From the NCBI RefSeq assembly GCF_041435195.1, contig NZ_CP108106.1:992001-1056000 (forward strand): a stretch of 64,000 nucleotides of DNA, in the 5' to 3' direction. This document shows positions 50,819 to 59,656 of the stretch, one piece after another. The notes under the pieces are model-generated. The model saw nothing but the letters and a program-made list of their open reading frames with translations, did no database searches and was not told where the DNA came from. Made by a program: the position numbers and the translations under genes. Each line of letters opens with the position of its first letter. The first letter of the stretch is position 1. Origin of the DNA: Streptomyces sp. NBC_00224. GTDB lineage: Bacteria; Actinomycetota; Actinomycetes; Streptomycetales; Streptomycetaceae.

Positions 50819-52864
50819 TCACCAGCCGCCCTCCCCCGGCACCAGGCGGCCCGCCTTGCGGTATTCGCGGCGGGCCCCCTCCAGGAGGTCGGCGGCGGTC
50901 ACCTCGTCCCCGCGCCCGGCGGCGAGGTACGCGGCGGAGACCACCGCGCTGCGGATCGACCCGCCGGCCATCTCGAAGTCCCGCGCCAGCGGCGTCGGGT
51001 CGATCCCTTCGACACACGGGACGTGCGCCAGGCCGTGCCGCCACAGGGCCAGGCGCTGCCCGGCGTCCGGGAAGGGGAAGTCGACCACCAGGTCCAGGCG
51101 CCGGGTGAACGCCTCGTCGATGTTGGCGCGCAGGTTGGTGGTGAGCAGCGCGATACCGTCGAAGGACTCCAGCCGCTGGAGCAGGTAGGCGCTCTCCATG
51201 TTGGCGTACCGGTCGTGCGCGTCCTTCACCTGGGACCGCTTGCCGAAGACGGCGTCGGCCTCGTCGAAGAGGAGTACGGCGTCGGTGCGGTCGGCCTCCG
51301 TGAAGATCCGCTCCAGGTTCTTCTCGGTCTCGCCGACGTACTTGTCGACGATCGACGACAGCTGCACGACGTAGAGGTCGAGGCCGAGGTCGGCCGCGAC
51401 CACCTCGGCCGACAGCGTCTTGCCGGTGCCGGACTCGCCCGCGAACAGACCGAGTACGCCCCGGCCGCGTCCGCCGCCCGCGCTGAGCCGCCAGTCGCCG
51501 AGGACCCGGTCGCGGTGGCGGGCGCGCAGGGCGAGTTCGCGCAGCTGGGTGAGGGGCCCTTCGGGCAGGACGAGGTCCCGCCAGTCCACGGCGGGCCGGA
51601 TCCGCCGGGCGTGCCGCTCCAGACCCGAGGCCGACTGGCGGCGTGCGGCGAGGCGCACGTGGGCGGCGGTCACCGGCGTACCGTCGAAGGCCGCGAGGGC
51701 GCGGGCGGCCTGCGCGGCACGCTGGACGCGGTCGCCGCCGAGGCGGTACGAGGCGACGGTGACGGCCAGGTCGAGACCGTCGGCGTCCGCGCCGAGCGCG
51801 GCCTGCCAGGCGGACGTTCCACCGTCCCGTCGGCCCGGGGCTTCGAGAACCAGCGGGTCGTGCGGGGACCAGTGCGGGTCGTAGGGGCGCGGGTCTGTCA
51901 GCAGTACGGTCACCTCGGGTGCGGCCGTCAGCGCTCGTACCAGCGGGCCGGGGTGGTCGGGCAGACCGGGCACGACGACCGCCCGGCCGCTGAGGCGTGC
52001 TTCTCGCAGCAGCTCGGGGACGCGGTCCGCCGGGTCCGGACACTGCAACGCGTCGAGGCCGGCGGCGCGCAGGGCGGTGGCGAGGGCGGCCAGGCCGTCC
52101 CCCTCCCGTGGTTCGCGCAGATAGGCGATGAGCGGGCCGGTGCGCAGAAGGTCGGCCAGCCGAGCCGTGAACTCCTCGGCGCCGGGGGCGGCCGGCAGCG
52201 GGTCCGGCAGCGGGTGCAGTCGTCCGAGGAGCGCGGCGTCCGGGGTGTCGTCGCCGAGGAGATGGCCGATCAGCCGGTCGGGCACGCGCAACGCACGGCT
52301 GAGGAAGGGGCGTTCGGGCTCCTCGTCCTCCAGCAGGCCGAGGGCGCGCAGCGGCGCCGACGCGTGGAAGCGGGCGCGGGCCTCCGCCGTGGACGCGGGC
52401 AGCCCGCACAGATCGAGGGCCAGGCCCACGGTGGCGCGGCGCCGGCTCACATCGTCGTTGAGGTAGCCGTAGAGCTGCTCGAAGGTGCGGTCGATGTCCG
52501 GGGCGAGGGCGATGAGCAGGACGGTGGTGTCCCAGTCGGTCAGTCCCATCCGCTCGGCCAGCCGCGCCAGGCGGTCGGCGGGGTCGTGCTGCGCGCCCGA
52601 GTGGGCGGGTGGTGGTGCGGAGTGTCCCGCCGTGGTGGGCGGCCAGGTGTGCAGCAGGTGGTGCACCGCGTCGTCGGACAGATAGAGGCCGCGCAGTGGG
52701 TCGTCGGCCGTGGGGTCGGTGGCGGTGCGGTGCTCGACCAGCGCGGTCACCTGTTCCCGCAGGGCGGCGAGGCGGGCGAGCAGCGCGTGTGCGGGGTCGT
52801 CGTACCGGTCGGACACCGGCGCGCCGGGGACGGCGGCCGGTGTCTCGGCGTACCGGGCGCTCAC
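50819..52864 (-). CDS. AAA+ ATPase of the CIS cluster (CIS15-like)
   Basis: This 681-residue ATPase has a long N-terminal part (about 1-450) with no known domain. The AAA+ domain has Walker A LFAGESGTGKTLSAEV near residue 480, Walker B AVLLFDEADAVFGKRS, sensor-1 ALLTTNLRANIDEAFTRRLD and sensor-2 near the C-terminus. Such ATPases (Afp15/CIS15 group) accompany contractile injection systems and are needed for assembly or disassembly. GTG at 52864 overlaps the DUF4255 stop by 4 bp. The 3' end is 1 bp from the convergent membrane gene. Confidence 0.87.
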   Translation of the reverse strand: MSARYAETPAAVPGAPVSDRYDDPAHALLARLAALREQVTALVEHRTATDPTADDPLRGLYLSDDAVHHLLHTWPPTTAGHSAPPPAHSGAQHDPADRLARLAERMGLTDWDTTVLLIALAPDIDRTFEQLYGYLNDDVSRRRATVGLALDLCGLPASTAEARARFHASAPLRALGLLEDEEPERPFLSRALRVPDRLIGHLLGDDTPDAALLGRLHPLPDPLPAAPGAEEFTARLADLLRTGPLIAYLREPREGDGLAALATALRAAGLDALQCPDPADRVPELLREARLSGRAVVVPGLPDHPGPLVRALTAAPEVTVLLTDPRPYDPHWSPHDPLVLEAPGRRDGGTSAWQAALGADADGLDLAVTVASYRLGGDRVQRAAQAARALAAFDGTPVTAAHVRLAARRQSASGLERHARRIRPAVDWRDLVLPEGPLTQLRELALRARHRDRVLGDWRLSAGGGRGRGVLGLFAGESGTGKTLSAEVVAADLGLDLYVVQLSSIVDKYVGETEKNLERIFTEADRTDAVLLFDEADAVFGKRSQVKDAHDRYANMESAYLLQRLESFDGIALLTTNLRANIDEAFTRRLDLVVDFPFPDAGQRLALWRHGLAHVPCVEGIDPTPLARDFEMAGGSIRSAVVSAAYLAAGRGDEVTAADLLEGARREYRKAGRLVPGEGGW

Positions 52865-53538
52865 CGCGGGTCCGGGCGGTCGGGCGCCGTGGCCTTGCGG
52901 GCGTCGCGCGCGGCGGCCACCTGGTGCGGCCGGTGGGAGCGCTCGGAGGACTGCGGTGGACCGCCGTCGGTGCCGCGCAGCCGTACCGTCGCCCCCTCGG
53001 TGACCGCAGGCCCGGCGTCGTACTCGGGAAACGCGGGGAAGGGCACGGTCACCACCAGGTCGAGGGACGGCCTCAGTTCGCCGCCCAGGGCGGACCAGAT
53101 CTCGGCGAGGGAGCGGGACTCCGTCCGGCTGCCGGCCACCGTCACCGGCACCGACAGGCCCAGCGCCGCGAGGGAGCCGGGAAGTTCGGCCGGCGGCACC
53201 AACTCCCGTGTCAGCAGGGTCGCCAGTACGGCCGACATCAGCCGGTGTTCGTCGTGGGGGGTCTTGGTCCACGCCGTGACCAGGTACGACAGCCGGAACC
53301 AGCGCGGTGGCCGACGGCGGCGCACCACGATGTCGCGCTCGTCGCGCACCGGCATCTGGCCGCGCTGGCGCCGGTCCACGTCCTCCCGGATGTCGTACAG
53401 GTAGGTGTTGATCACGGGGGCGTTGCGCCGGGCCGCCCAGTCCCGGGTGGGTGCCTCGAAGGACACGTCGATGCCGGAGCCCGCCAGCGCTCCGCCGCCG
53501 AGGAGGCGTTTGAGTACCTCGTCCACCTCGTGGATCAC
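52861..53538 (-). CDS. DUF4255/CIS16 tail-terminator-like cap protein
   Basis: This 225-residue protein has the Pvc16/DUF4255 N-terminal domain: VIHEVDEVLKRLLGGG, IDVSFEAPTRDWAARR and NTYLYDIREDVDRRQ. In eCIS it caps the distal sheath-tube end. The C-terminal ~40 residues are basic and disordered. GTG at 53538 is the domain start, although the frame opens 43 codons upstream. It overlaps the AAA+ gene by 4 bp. Confidence 0.88.
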   Translation of the reverse strand: MIHEVDEVLKRLLGGGALAGSGIDVSFEAPTRDWAARRNAPVINTYLYDIREDVDRRQRGQMPVRDERDIVVRRRRPPRWFRLSYLVTAWTKTPHDEHRLMSAVLATLLTRELVPPAELPGSLAALGLSVPVTVAGSRTESRSLAEIWSALGGELRPSLDLVVTVPFPAFPEYDAGPAVTEGATVRLRGTDGGPPQSSERSHRPHQVAAARDARKATAPDRPDPR

Positions 53539-53701
53539 GTTCGCGCTCCCGCCGTGCCGGTCCGCCGGCTCCCTCGTTGTCGTCTTCCGGCACCGATCGT
53601 GCCCCGCGCACCGTTCCGCCCGCAGGCACGGCGGGACCGACGGCCGGGCAGACGTCCTTGCCCCCAAGGCCCCAAGTGACCGCCGCGGCGTGCCCGTTCG
53701 G

Positions 53702-54376
53702 TCAGATGTAGCCCTCGCGCAGGGCGTAGGCCACGGCGTGCGCGCGGTTGCGCAGGTGCAGCCGGGTGGTGAGGGCGTGGATCACGTTCTTCACGGTGCG
53801 TTCGGAGTAGGACAGCTTGGAGGCGATCTCCCCGGTGTCGAGCCCCTCGGCGACCAGCCGCAGCACGTCCACCTCCCGGGCCTGGAGGCCCAGCGAGGGG
53901 GCGCCCAGGCGGCCCGCCACGCCCCGGTGCAGGGTGCCCACCTGGTCGATGAGCCGTCCGAGCAGGTCCGCGGGGAGGTCTCCGTCGCCGCGGGAGGCGG
54001 CGAGCACCGCCTGCACCAGCCGGTGGGCGGTGGCTTCGTGCCGCCAGACGATGGCGCCTATGCCGCACCCGACGATGTCCAGCAGCTCCGTCTCACGGAT
54101 CGCGTCGACCACGACCACGGCCCGTGCGCCCTCGCTGCGCACGATCCGGCGCAGCCGGGTGAGCGCCGACTCGTCGAGCGCGTTCTCGATGAGCAGGGCG
54201 ACCGTGTCGGGACCGGGCTGCTCGCGCAGCTCGATCTCCGGATGCCGACGCAACTGGCTGACCGCTCCCTCCCGGCTGATCGGGTCCGGGGCGGTGACCG
54301 CCACCGGGACGCGCCGATGGGCGGCGGGACCGCCTGCGGCATCGGACACAGCGGCGGTCCGCGGTGAGTTGAGCAA
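53702..54376 (-). CDS. Atypical LuxR-type response regulator
   Basis: This 224-residue protein has a receiver-like N-terminal half (VPVAVTAPDPISREGAVSQL) and a LuxR/GerE helix-turn-helix C-terminus (ILGLQAREVDVLRLVAEGL-type: LGLQAREVDVLRLVAEGLDT, then SKLSYSERTVKNVIHALTTRL). The usual phospho-acceptor Asp in the third beta strand is replaced (VALLIENAL), so it is probably not phosphorylated. A TTG start at 54376 follows GGGGAG; an internal GTG at VSDAAGG is possible. It lies upstream of the CIS cap gene and is divergent from the LAL regulator. It is a good candidate for CIS control. Confidence 0.82.
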   Translation of the reverse strand: MLNSPRTAAVSDAAGGPAAHRRVPVAVTAPDPISREGAVSQLRRHPEIELREQPGPDTVALLIENALDESALTRLRRIVRSEGARAVVVVDAIRETELLDIVGCGIGAIVWRHEATAHRLVQAVLAASRGDGDLPADLLGRLIDQVGTLHRGVAGRLGAPSLGLQAREVDVLRLVAEGLDTGEIASKLSYSERTVKNVIHALTTRLHLRNRAHAVAYALREGYI

Positions 54377-54621
54377 CCGTCTCCCCGTTCACGAGCGTGC
54401 CGTACGGATTTGTCCGGCACTGGATGTCATTTCCCACCCTTTGCGGCCGCGGCGGCGTGCGCAATCGTGGAGCACCACGAGGCACACCACGAGACCACGA
54501 CGTCCGCCCCCCGAGAACAGCGCGCCGCTCCCCCTCAAGTGATCGATCTCACCCTCACCTTCACCGGCCTCCGCACGTCTTGTCGAAGGAAGATCGCCTT
54601 ACCGAACGTCAGGAGGCAGCG

Positions 54622-57483
54622 ATGAGCGGACCGCTCCGCGCACGCGACGGCGCCCACGCGCTGATCGCGGCGGAGATCGAGCGTGCCCGGTCCGGCGCCG
54701 GCGGCCTCGTCGTGCTGCGCGGCGCCACGGGCACCGGCCGTACCACCGTGCTGGAGGCCGCCGCCGGCCATGCCGCAGAAAGCGGTCTGCGGGTACTCCG
54801 CGTGCGCTGCTCGCCCGAGGACACCGCGGTGCCCTTCGCCGCGGTGCGGCAGCTACTGGCCCCGGTACCGGAGTTCACGGACACCGCGCCCGACGCGGAC
54901 GACCGCGCCGACGCGGCCGGGCTGTGGCGGCTGCTGTGCTCGTACGCGGCCGAACGCCCGCTGCTGCTGGCCGTCGACGACGTCCACCTGGCCGACGAGC
55001 CCTCACGCCACTGGCTGCGCGAGGCGGCCCGGCGCATCGACCGATTAGCCGTCCTGATGGTGGTCACCGAGCGCAGCCAGTACGACATCGAGCCTCGGCC
55101 CGCGGGACTCACCCAGCCGCTGTCGCCCTCCCTCGTCCACGCCCACACCCTCGCCCCGCTCAGCGAACAGGCGGCGGCCGACCTGGTCCGGGAGGCCTTT
55201 CCCACGGCCGGACCGCAGTGGACGGCGGCCTGCGTGCGCGCCGCCGCGGGCAGTCCGCTGCTGCTGCACGCCCTCCTCGACGATCTGGGCGGCGCCCCGC
55301 AGGACGGCCTTCCCGCGACGGGCGAGTCGCCCCTGCCGGAGACCTGCGCCGCGCTGTATCCCGGGTCCTATCCGGCGGCCGTCTCCTGGTGGCTGCACAG
55401 CGCCGGTCCCGCCACCGCCGAGGTGGCCCGCTGCCTGGCCGCGCTGGAGGAGGCCTGGATACCGGACCCGACCGACCCCGCCGTGGACGACCCGAGCGGC
55501 CGAGCCGCGAGCGATCCGGTCCATCTCCTCTCCGAGGCCACCGGCGCCGACCCGGTCCGGATCACCGGCTGGCTCACCGCGATGACCCGGCTCGGCCTGC
55601 TGCGTCCCGACGCCACCGGCCGTCCCCGCTACGCGCATCCGCTGCTGCGCGACGCGGTGCTCACCGGCTGGCCGGAGACGAGTCGGCAGGCGGCGCACCG
55701 GGCGGCGGCGCAGGCCATGCTGCGCCGGGGCGAACGGGCCGAGGCCATCGCCCGGCACCTGCTGCGGGTGCCGGGCGGCGAGCCGGCCTGGGCGCTGCGC
55801 GTCCTGCGGGACGCTGTGACGGTCGCCGTGCACGACTCCCGGCCCCACGACGCCGTCGGCTATCTGCGCCGCGCGCTTGACGAGCCGCTTCCCGACGCCG
55901 TGCGACAGCGGCTGCTGACCGAACTGGGTTCCCTGCACTACGCGTCGGCCGACGCCCCGGCAGCCATCGCGCGCCTGGCCGAGGCACAGCACCTGGCGGC
56001 CGAGCCCCGAAGCCGGGTACGTACGGCGGTGGCCCTGGGCACCGCGCTGGCGGCCCGGGGCGAGGTACATACGGCCCTGGAAGTCCTGCACCGTACGCAG
56101 GGACAGCTCTCCGGCCACCCGGACCTGGCCCGGACGGTACAGACCGCGGCCGCCCTGCTGGCCGACGAGGACCCGGCGACCCGGCAGCAGGTCTACCGGT
56201 GGCTGTGCGAGACAGCGGAACACTCCCCGGAACGGGTGGGCACCGCCGGACAGGCCCTGCTCGTACGGTACGCCGCCACGGCCGCGCTGATCTCGGCGCG
56301 AGAGGCGATGGCCCGGATACGGGACCTGCTCGCCCAGCCCACCGACCCGCTCGCCGAGCCGTTCCTGCTGGGGACGGCCGCCGCCGTGGCCCAGTGGGCC
56401 GACGAACTCGACGAGGCGGACCGGCTCGTCGAGCAGGGGCTGGCCGGACAGCGCCCCGTGCTGCTGCACCCGATGCGGCACGCGCTCCTCAGCACCCGCG
56501 CCGACATCGCCGCTTCCCGTGGCGATGCCGCCGGTCTGCTGACCGCCTATTTCGGCGCCGACACGACGGTCGGTCCCGTGGAGTCCCGCTCCGGCCCGTC
56601 CAACCGGGACGCCACCGCGCTGTTGGCGCTCGTCCACACCAGCCGCCTCGAAGAGGCACAGCGGTTCGCCGCCGGGTTCGACCTGCGCGGGACGGCGGAG
56701 AACTTCGAGCTGAACCGCTTCCTCTACGCGCGGGGCGTGCTGCGGGTCACCCTCGGCGACCCGGCGGGCGCGCTGCACGACTTCCTGGAGTGCGGGCGAC
56801 GCCAGTCCGCACGCGGCGAGGCCAGCCCGGTCGTCACCCCGTGGCGGACGGCGGCGGCACAGTGCCGCCTCGCGCTGGGCGGTGGGCCGGACGCGGTGAC
56901 CCTGGCTGCGGAGGAGCTGCGGTTGGCCCGGGTGTGGAACACCCCGCGTACGGTGGGCCGCGCCCTGCGCGTGCTGGGTGCCGCCACCGGGGGGCGGCGC
57001 GGTCTGGAACTGGCCGAGGAGGCCGTGGCGACCCTGCGGCCGGCGTCCGCCGCCACCGGCATGGAGCTGGTCCGGGCCTTGCTGGCGCAGGGCCGCCAGC
57101 TCCATGTCGCCGGTGAACGCACCCGCGCCCGCGACTGCCTGCGCGAAGCCGCCGAACTGGCCGACGGCAAGGGCGCCGTGGGTATGGTCACGCTGGCCGG
57201 GCAGGCCCTGCGCCAGAGCGGCGCCCGAAACCCCGTCTTGTCCCGCACCGGCCCAGGGGCACTGACCGACAGCGAGCGCCGCATCGCAGAACTGGCCGCC
57301 GACGGTCTGACCAACACCGAGATCGCCGACCTGCTGCATCTGGCGCGCCGCACCGTGGAGACCCATCTGACCAGCACGTACCGGAAGTTGCGGATCCGAC
57401 GCAGAGCGGAACTGGTCGAAGCGCTGGACCGGGACCGGTCCGCGGACACGAGCGGCACCGCTCTCAACGGGGCGTCGGGCTGA
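54622..57483 (+). CDS. LAL-type LuxR regulator with a rare TTA codon
   Basis: This 953-residue regulator has an N-terminal AAA-type ATPase with Walker A GATGTGRTT (34-42) and Walker B LLLAVDDVHLADEP near 115-128. A long TPR-like middle (about 300-860) and a GerE helix-turn-helix at the C-terminus (about 880-935: LTDSERRIAELAADGLTNTE, HLARRTVETHLTSTYRKLRI) follow. AGGAGG lies before the ATG. In-frame TTA at 55045-55047 (Leu in IDRLAV) makes translation dependent on the bldA tRNA in Streptomyces. It is divergent from the atypical LuxR regulator next to the CIS genes, and may be the developmental input to the cluster (inference). Confidence 0.9.
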   Translation: MSGPLRARDGAHALIAAEIERARSGAGGLVVLRGATGTGRTTVLEAAAGHAAESGLRVLRVRCSPEDTAVPFAAVRQLLAPVPEFTDTAPDADDRADAAGLWRLLCSYAAERPLLLAVDDVHLADEPSRHWLREAARRIDRLAVLMVVTERSQYDIEPRPAGLTQPLSPSLVHAHTLAPLSEQAAADLVREAFPTAGPQWTAACVRAAAGSPLLLHALLDDLGGAPQDGLPATGESPLPETCAALYPGSYPAAVSWWLHSAGPATAEVARCLAALEEAWIPDPTDPAVDDPSGRAASDPVHLLSEATGADPVRITGWLTAMTRLGLLRPDATGRPRYAHPLLRDAVLTGWPETSRQAAHRAAAQAMLRRGERAEAIARHLLRVPGGEPAWALRVLRDAVTVAVHDSRPHDAVGYLRRALDEPLPDAVRQRLLTELGSLHYASADAPAAIARLAEAQHLAAEPRSRVRTAVALGTALAARGEVHTALEVLHRTQGQLSGHPDLARTVQTAAALLADEDPATRQQVYRWLCETAEHSPERVGTAGQALLVRYAATAALISAREAMARIRDLLAQPTDPLAEPFLLGTAAAVAQWADELDEADRLVEQGLAGQRPVLLHPMRHALLSTRADIAASRGDAAGLLTAYFGADTTVGPVESRSGPSNRDATALLALVHTSRLEEAQRFAAGFDLRGTAENFELNRFLYARGVLRVTLGDPAGALHDFLECGRRQSARGEASPVVTPWRTAAAQCRLALGGGPDAVTLAAEELRLARVWNTPRTVGRALRVLGAATGGRRGLELAEEAVATLRPASAATGMELVRALLAQGRQLHVAGERTRARDCLREAAELADGKGAVGMVTLAGQALRQSGARNPVLSRTGPGALTDSERRIAELAADGLTNTEIADLLHLARRTVETHLTSTYRKLRIRRRAELVEALDRDRSADTSGTALNGASG
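55045..55047 (+). promoter_or_regulatory. In-frame TTA (bldA) codon
   Basis: This is the only in-frame TTA leucine codon I found in the window. In Streptomyces the UUA tRNA (bldA) accumulates late, so the codon can delay production of the LAL regulator. Confidence 0.85.
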
Positions 57484-57496
57484 AGCGCCGGGTCGG

Positions 57497-58645
57497 TCAC
57501 TCCCCGGGGAGCAGCCGGGTCTCGGCGGCGGGCACACCCTTGGTCCACCAGTGGTCGTAGCGGGCGTAGGCCCGGGGGTCGCGGGCGGCGAGGAAGGCGC
57601 CCAGGGACCGGGCCTCGGCTGCCAACTCCTCCCAGACGTGCTCCGGCAAGGGGTGGAAGGCGCTCGCTTCGATGCCGCCGTCGGTGGCGCGCCAGACGCC
57701 GGCGACCTGGCCGTCGACCAGCAGGGTGGGCAGCACATCTCCGTTCACGCGGGTCACGTGCTTGCGGTAGGCGGGCGGGATCACGCGGCTGCGGTCGGCG
57801 TAGGCCAGCAGGACGCTGTCCCACATCGCCATCAGCCGGGGCGGTGCGGGTGTGTCCTCATCCGGCCTGAGCGCGCCGGGGATGTCGTACAGCACCGTGC
57901 CGTCGGAGCCCTGTAGTTGCTCCAACTCGTCCGCGAGGTTCTTCACGGCCGCTCTGACCCGGGGCCGCTGGACCAGCCCGAACTGCGCCATGTCGGCGAT
58001 CGACGCCGGTCCGAAGCCCGCGAGGTAGCGCAGGAGCAGGGCCCGCAGCCCCTCGTCGGGTGCCTCGGCGTCCCCCAGGGCGGGCCGCTCTTTCGCAGCG
58101 ACGTACGAGAGCCGGTTGGTGAACGCCCAGGGCCCGCCCGTGGGCGCGTGCCACAGCGGCGCGTACTGCCGCAGCATCCTCTGTGCCCCGACCTCCAGGG
58201 GCCGGCCCAGGCGCTTCTCGAACCAGTCCCCCAACTCGGCGCTGCCGCGCGGCCGCTGGGCGTACCGCAGCAGACCGGGGAGCAGGTCATCGGCGTCATC
58301 GGCGGTGAGCCCGGACGAACGGAAGCGCGCGTCACCGAGCCGGGAGGAGCGCAGCGTCGGCTCCATGGCCTCGCGAAAGCTCCGGTAGTCCTCGACGTGG
58401 ACCGCGTGCAGGGTGACCCGCATGAGGGTCGCCTTCACGATACGGCGGTCGGCGAGCGCCGTATCGAGTTGGGCCGGGTCGAAGTCGCGCAGCCGGTTCC
58501 ACAGCGCGATGTACGGCGATGCGGGCTGCTGCGCCTGGAGGGCGACCACGCGTCGCAGCCCCTCCACAGCGTGTAGCGGCTCACGGTCGAGCAACAACTG
58601 CCGGGCGAGCGTGGCACGGTTGAGGGCACTCGCGGAGATCACCAT
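57497..58645 (-). CDS. Winged-helix DNA-binding domain protein (AlkX/YcaQ-like)
   Basis: This 382-residue protein matches the 'winged helix DNA-binding domain-containing' family: LNRATLARQLLLDREPLHAV, RVVALQAQQPASPYIALWNRL, ATLMRVTLHAVHVEDYRSFR and DGQVAGVWRATDGGIEASAF. The group includes HTH_42/YcaQ-type DNA-repair-like glycosylases, but the role here is unknown. It starts at ATG 58645 and is divergent from the DUF1992 gene. It stops 13 bp from the convergent LAL gene. Confidence 0.82.
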   Translation of the reverse strand: MVISASALNRATLARQLLLDREPLHAVEGLRRVVALQAQQPASPYIALWNRLRDFDPAQLDTALADRRIVKATLMRVTLHAVHVEDYRSFREAMEPTLRSSRLGDARFRSSGLTADDADDLLPGLLRYAQRPRGSAELGDWFEKRLGRPLEVGAQRMLRQYAPLWHAPTGGPWAFTNRLSYVAAKERPALGDAEAPDEGLRALLLRYLAGFGPASIADMAQFGLVQRPRVRAAVKNLADELEQLQGSDGTVLYDIPGALRPDEDTPAPPRLMAMWDSVLLAYADRSRVIPPAYRKHVTRVNGDVLPTLLVDGQVAGVWRATDGGIEASAFHPLPEHVWEELAAEARSLGAFLAARDPRAYARYDHWWTKGVPAAETRLLPGE

Positions 58646-58821
58646 GCCGCGATTCTCCCGCGCCGCCGCCCGCCACAGAACCCTGACCTGCTCCTGGAAC
58701 CCCCAGAGCTCCCCCGGACCAACACCCGACTAGGCTTGAGTGTGTCCTTTTCCGTTCCCCGGCGGGAGCTCATCGGCCAACAGCCTCGACCCGTCGCCGC
58801 GTGACGTAGGAGAGTGATCCG

Positions 58822-59229
58822 GTGACGGAGCGCAAGCCTCCGGGTATCAGCGTTGAGTCGTGGGTGGACAAGCAGATCCGCGAGGCGCAGGAGCGCGGCG
58901 AGTTCGCCGCGCTGCCTGGCTTCGGCAAGCCACTGCCCGATGCCGCGCAGCCGTACGACGAGATGTGGTGGATCCGCCAGAAGATGGCCCGCGAGGGCGT
59001 CACCGCGATGCTGCCGCCGGCCCTGGCCCTGCGCAAGGAGATCGAGGACGCGCTGGCCACAGCGGCCAAGGCGCCGTCCGAGCGGGCCGTACGGGCACTT
59101 CTGGAACCGCTCAACGAGAAGATCGCCGCCATGCTCAGGCAGCCGCCTCCGGGGCCACTGCTGGGGCGCGAGCCGATCGACGTGGACGAGGCCGTACGCG
59201 AGTGGCGCGAGGCACGCCGCCAGGCGTGA
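58822..59229 (+). CDS. DUF1992 (DnaJC28-like) protein
   Basis: This 135-residue protein matches DUF1992: SWVDKQIREAQERGEFAALP, then GFGKPLPDAAQPYDEMWWIRQ. The domain is conserved from bacteria to mitochondrial DnaJ homologues and is probably a chaperone or protein-binding helix bundle. The GTG start follows GGAGA. It is divergent from the winged-helix gene. Confidence 0.88.
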   Translation: MTERKPPGISVESWVDKQIREAQERGEFAALPGFGKPLPDAAQPYDEMWWIRQKMAREGVTAMLPPALALRKEIEDALATAAKAPSERAVRALLEPLNEKIAAMLRQPPPGPLLGREPIDVDEAVREWREARRQA

Positions 59230-59412
59230 CGGGTGGGCCGACCCACCAACGCCGCCCATCGCCTCCTACGAGGACGCCGACCCCAGGGCCACCCGCGCCC
59301 GACAACCTCCCTTTGGCTCAAAAGTTACGCCCCAAAACGGCTTCCACGAACGGGAGTTGGTGCATACGGTCGCCTCTGTCAGTCGTGACGGCAACATTCA
59401 GGGAGGGACAGC

Positions 59413-59646
59413 ATGAACCCCAACATACGGGCAGCGGCGGCCACAGCGGCGCTCCTCACCGGGCTCCTCGCGGCCGCCGGCACCGCCAACGCAACCGAAC
59501 GCATAGACGCTCAACACCTGGCCGCACACCTCGACAAGGCGGTCGCCGCCGAGCAGGCGAGCGGGGAGAACGCAGGCGACATCGGCGGGCCCATCCTGGG
59601 TGCCCTCACGAGCAGCCCCGACGGCGCCGACACCGTCAACTCCTGA
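59413..59646 (+). CDS. Small secreted protein
   Basis: This 77-residue precursor has a Sec signal peptide (about 1-27; NPNIRAAAATAALLTGLLAA, cleavage near ANA/TER). The mature ~50 residues are acidic and Ala/Gly-rich (ERIDAQHLAAHLDKAVAAEQ...), without Cys. GGGAGGGACAGC precedes the ATG. A cysteine-rich protein gene follows after only 10 bp. Neither is a known toxin or chaplin, but they may be a pair. Confidence 0.75.
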   Translation: MNPNIRAAAATAALLTGLLAAAGTANATERIDAQHLAAHLDKAVAAEQASGENAGDIGGPILGALTSSPDGADTVNS

Positions 59647-59656
59647 GCGGGCGCGG

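Noticed and set aside
35527..54376. Prophage interpretation of the tail-like cluster
   Set aside because: No capsid, portal, terminase, integrase, lysis or attachment sites within the window; AAA+, DUF4255 and membrane genes favour a CIS.
55045..57738. 897-codon open frame on - over the LAL gene
   Set aside because: Antisense shadow of a gene with Walker and HTH motifs; no domain seen.
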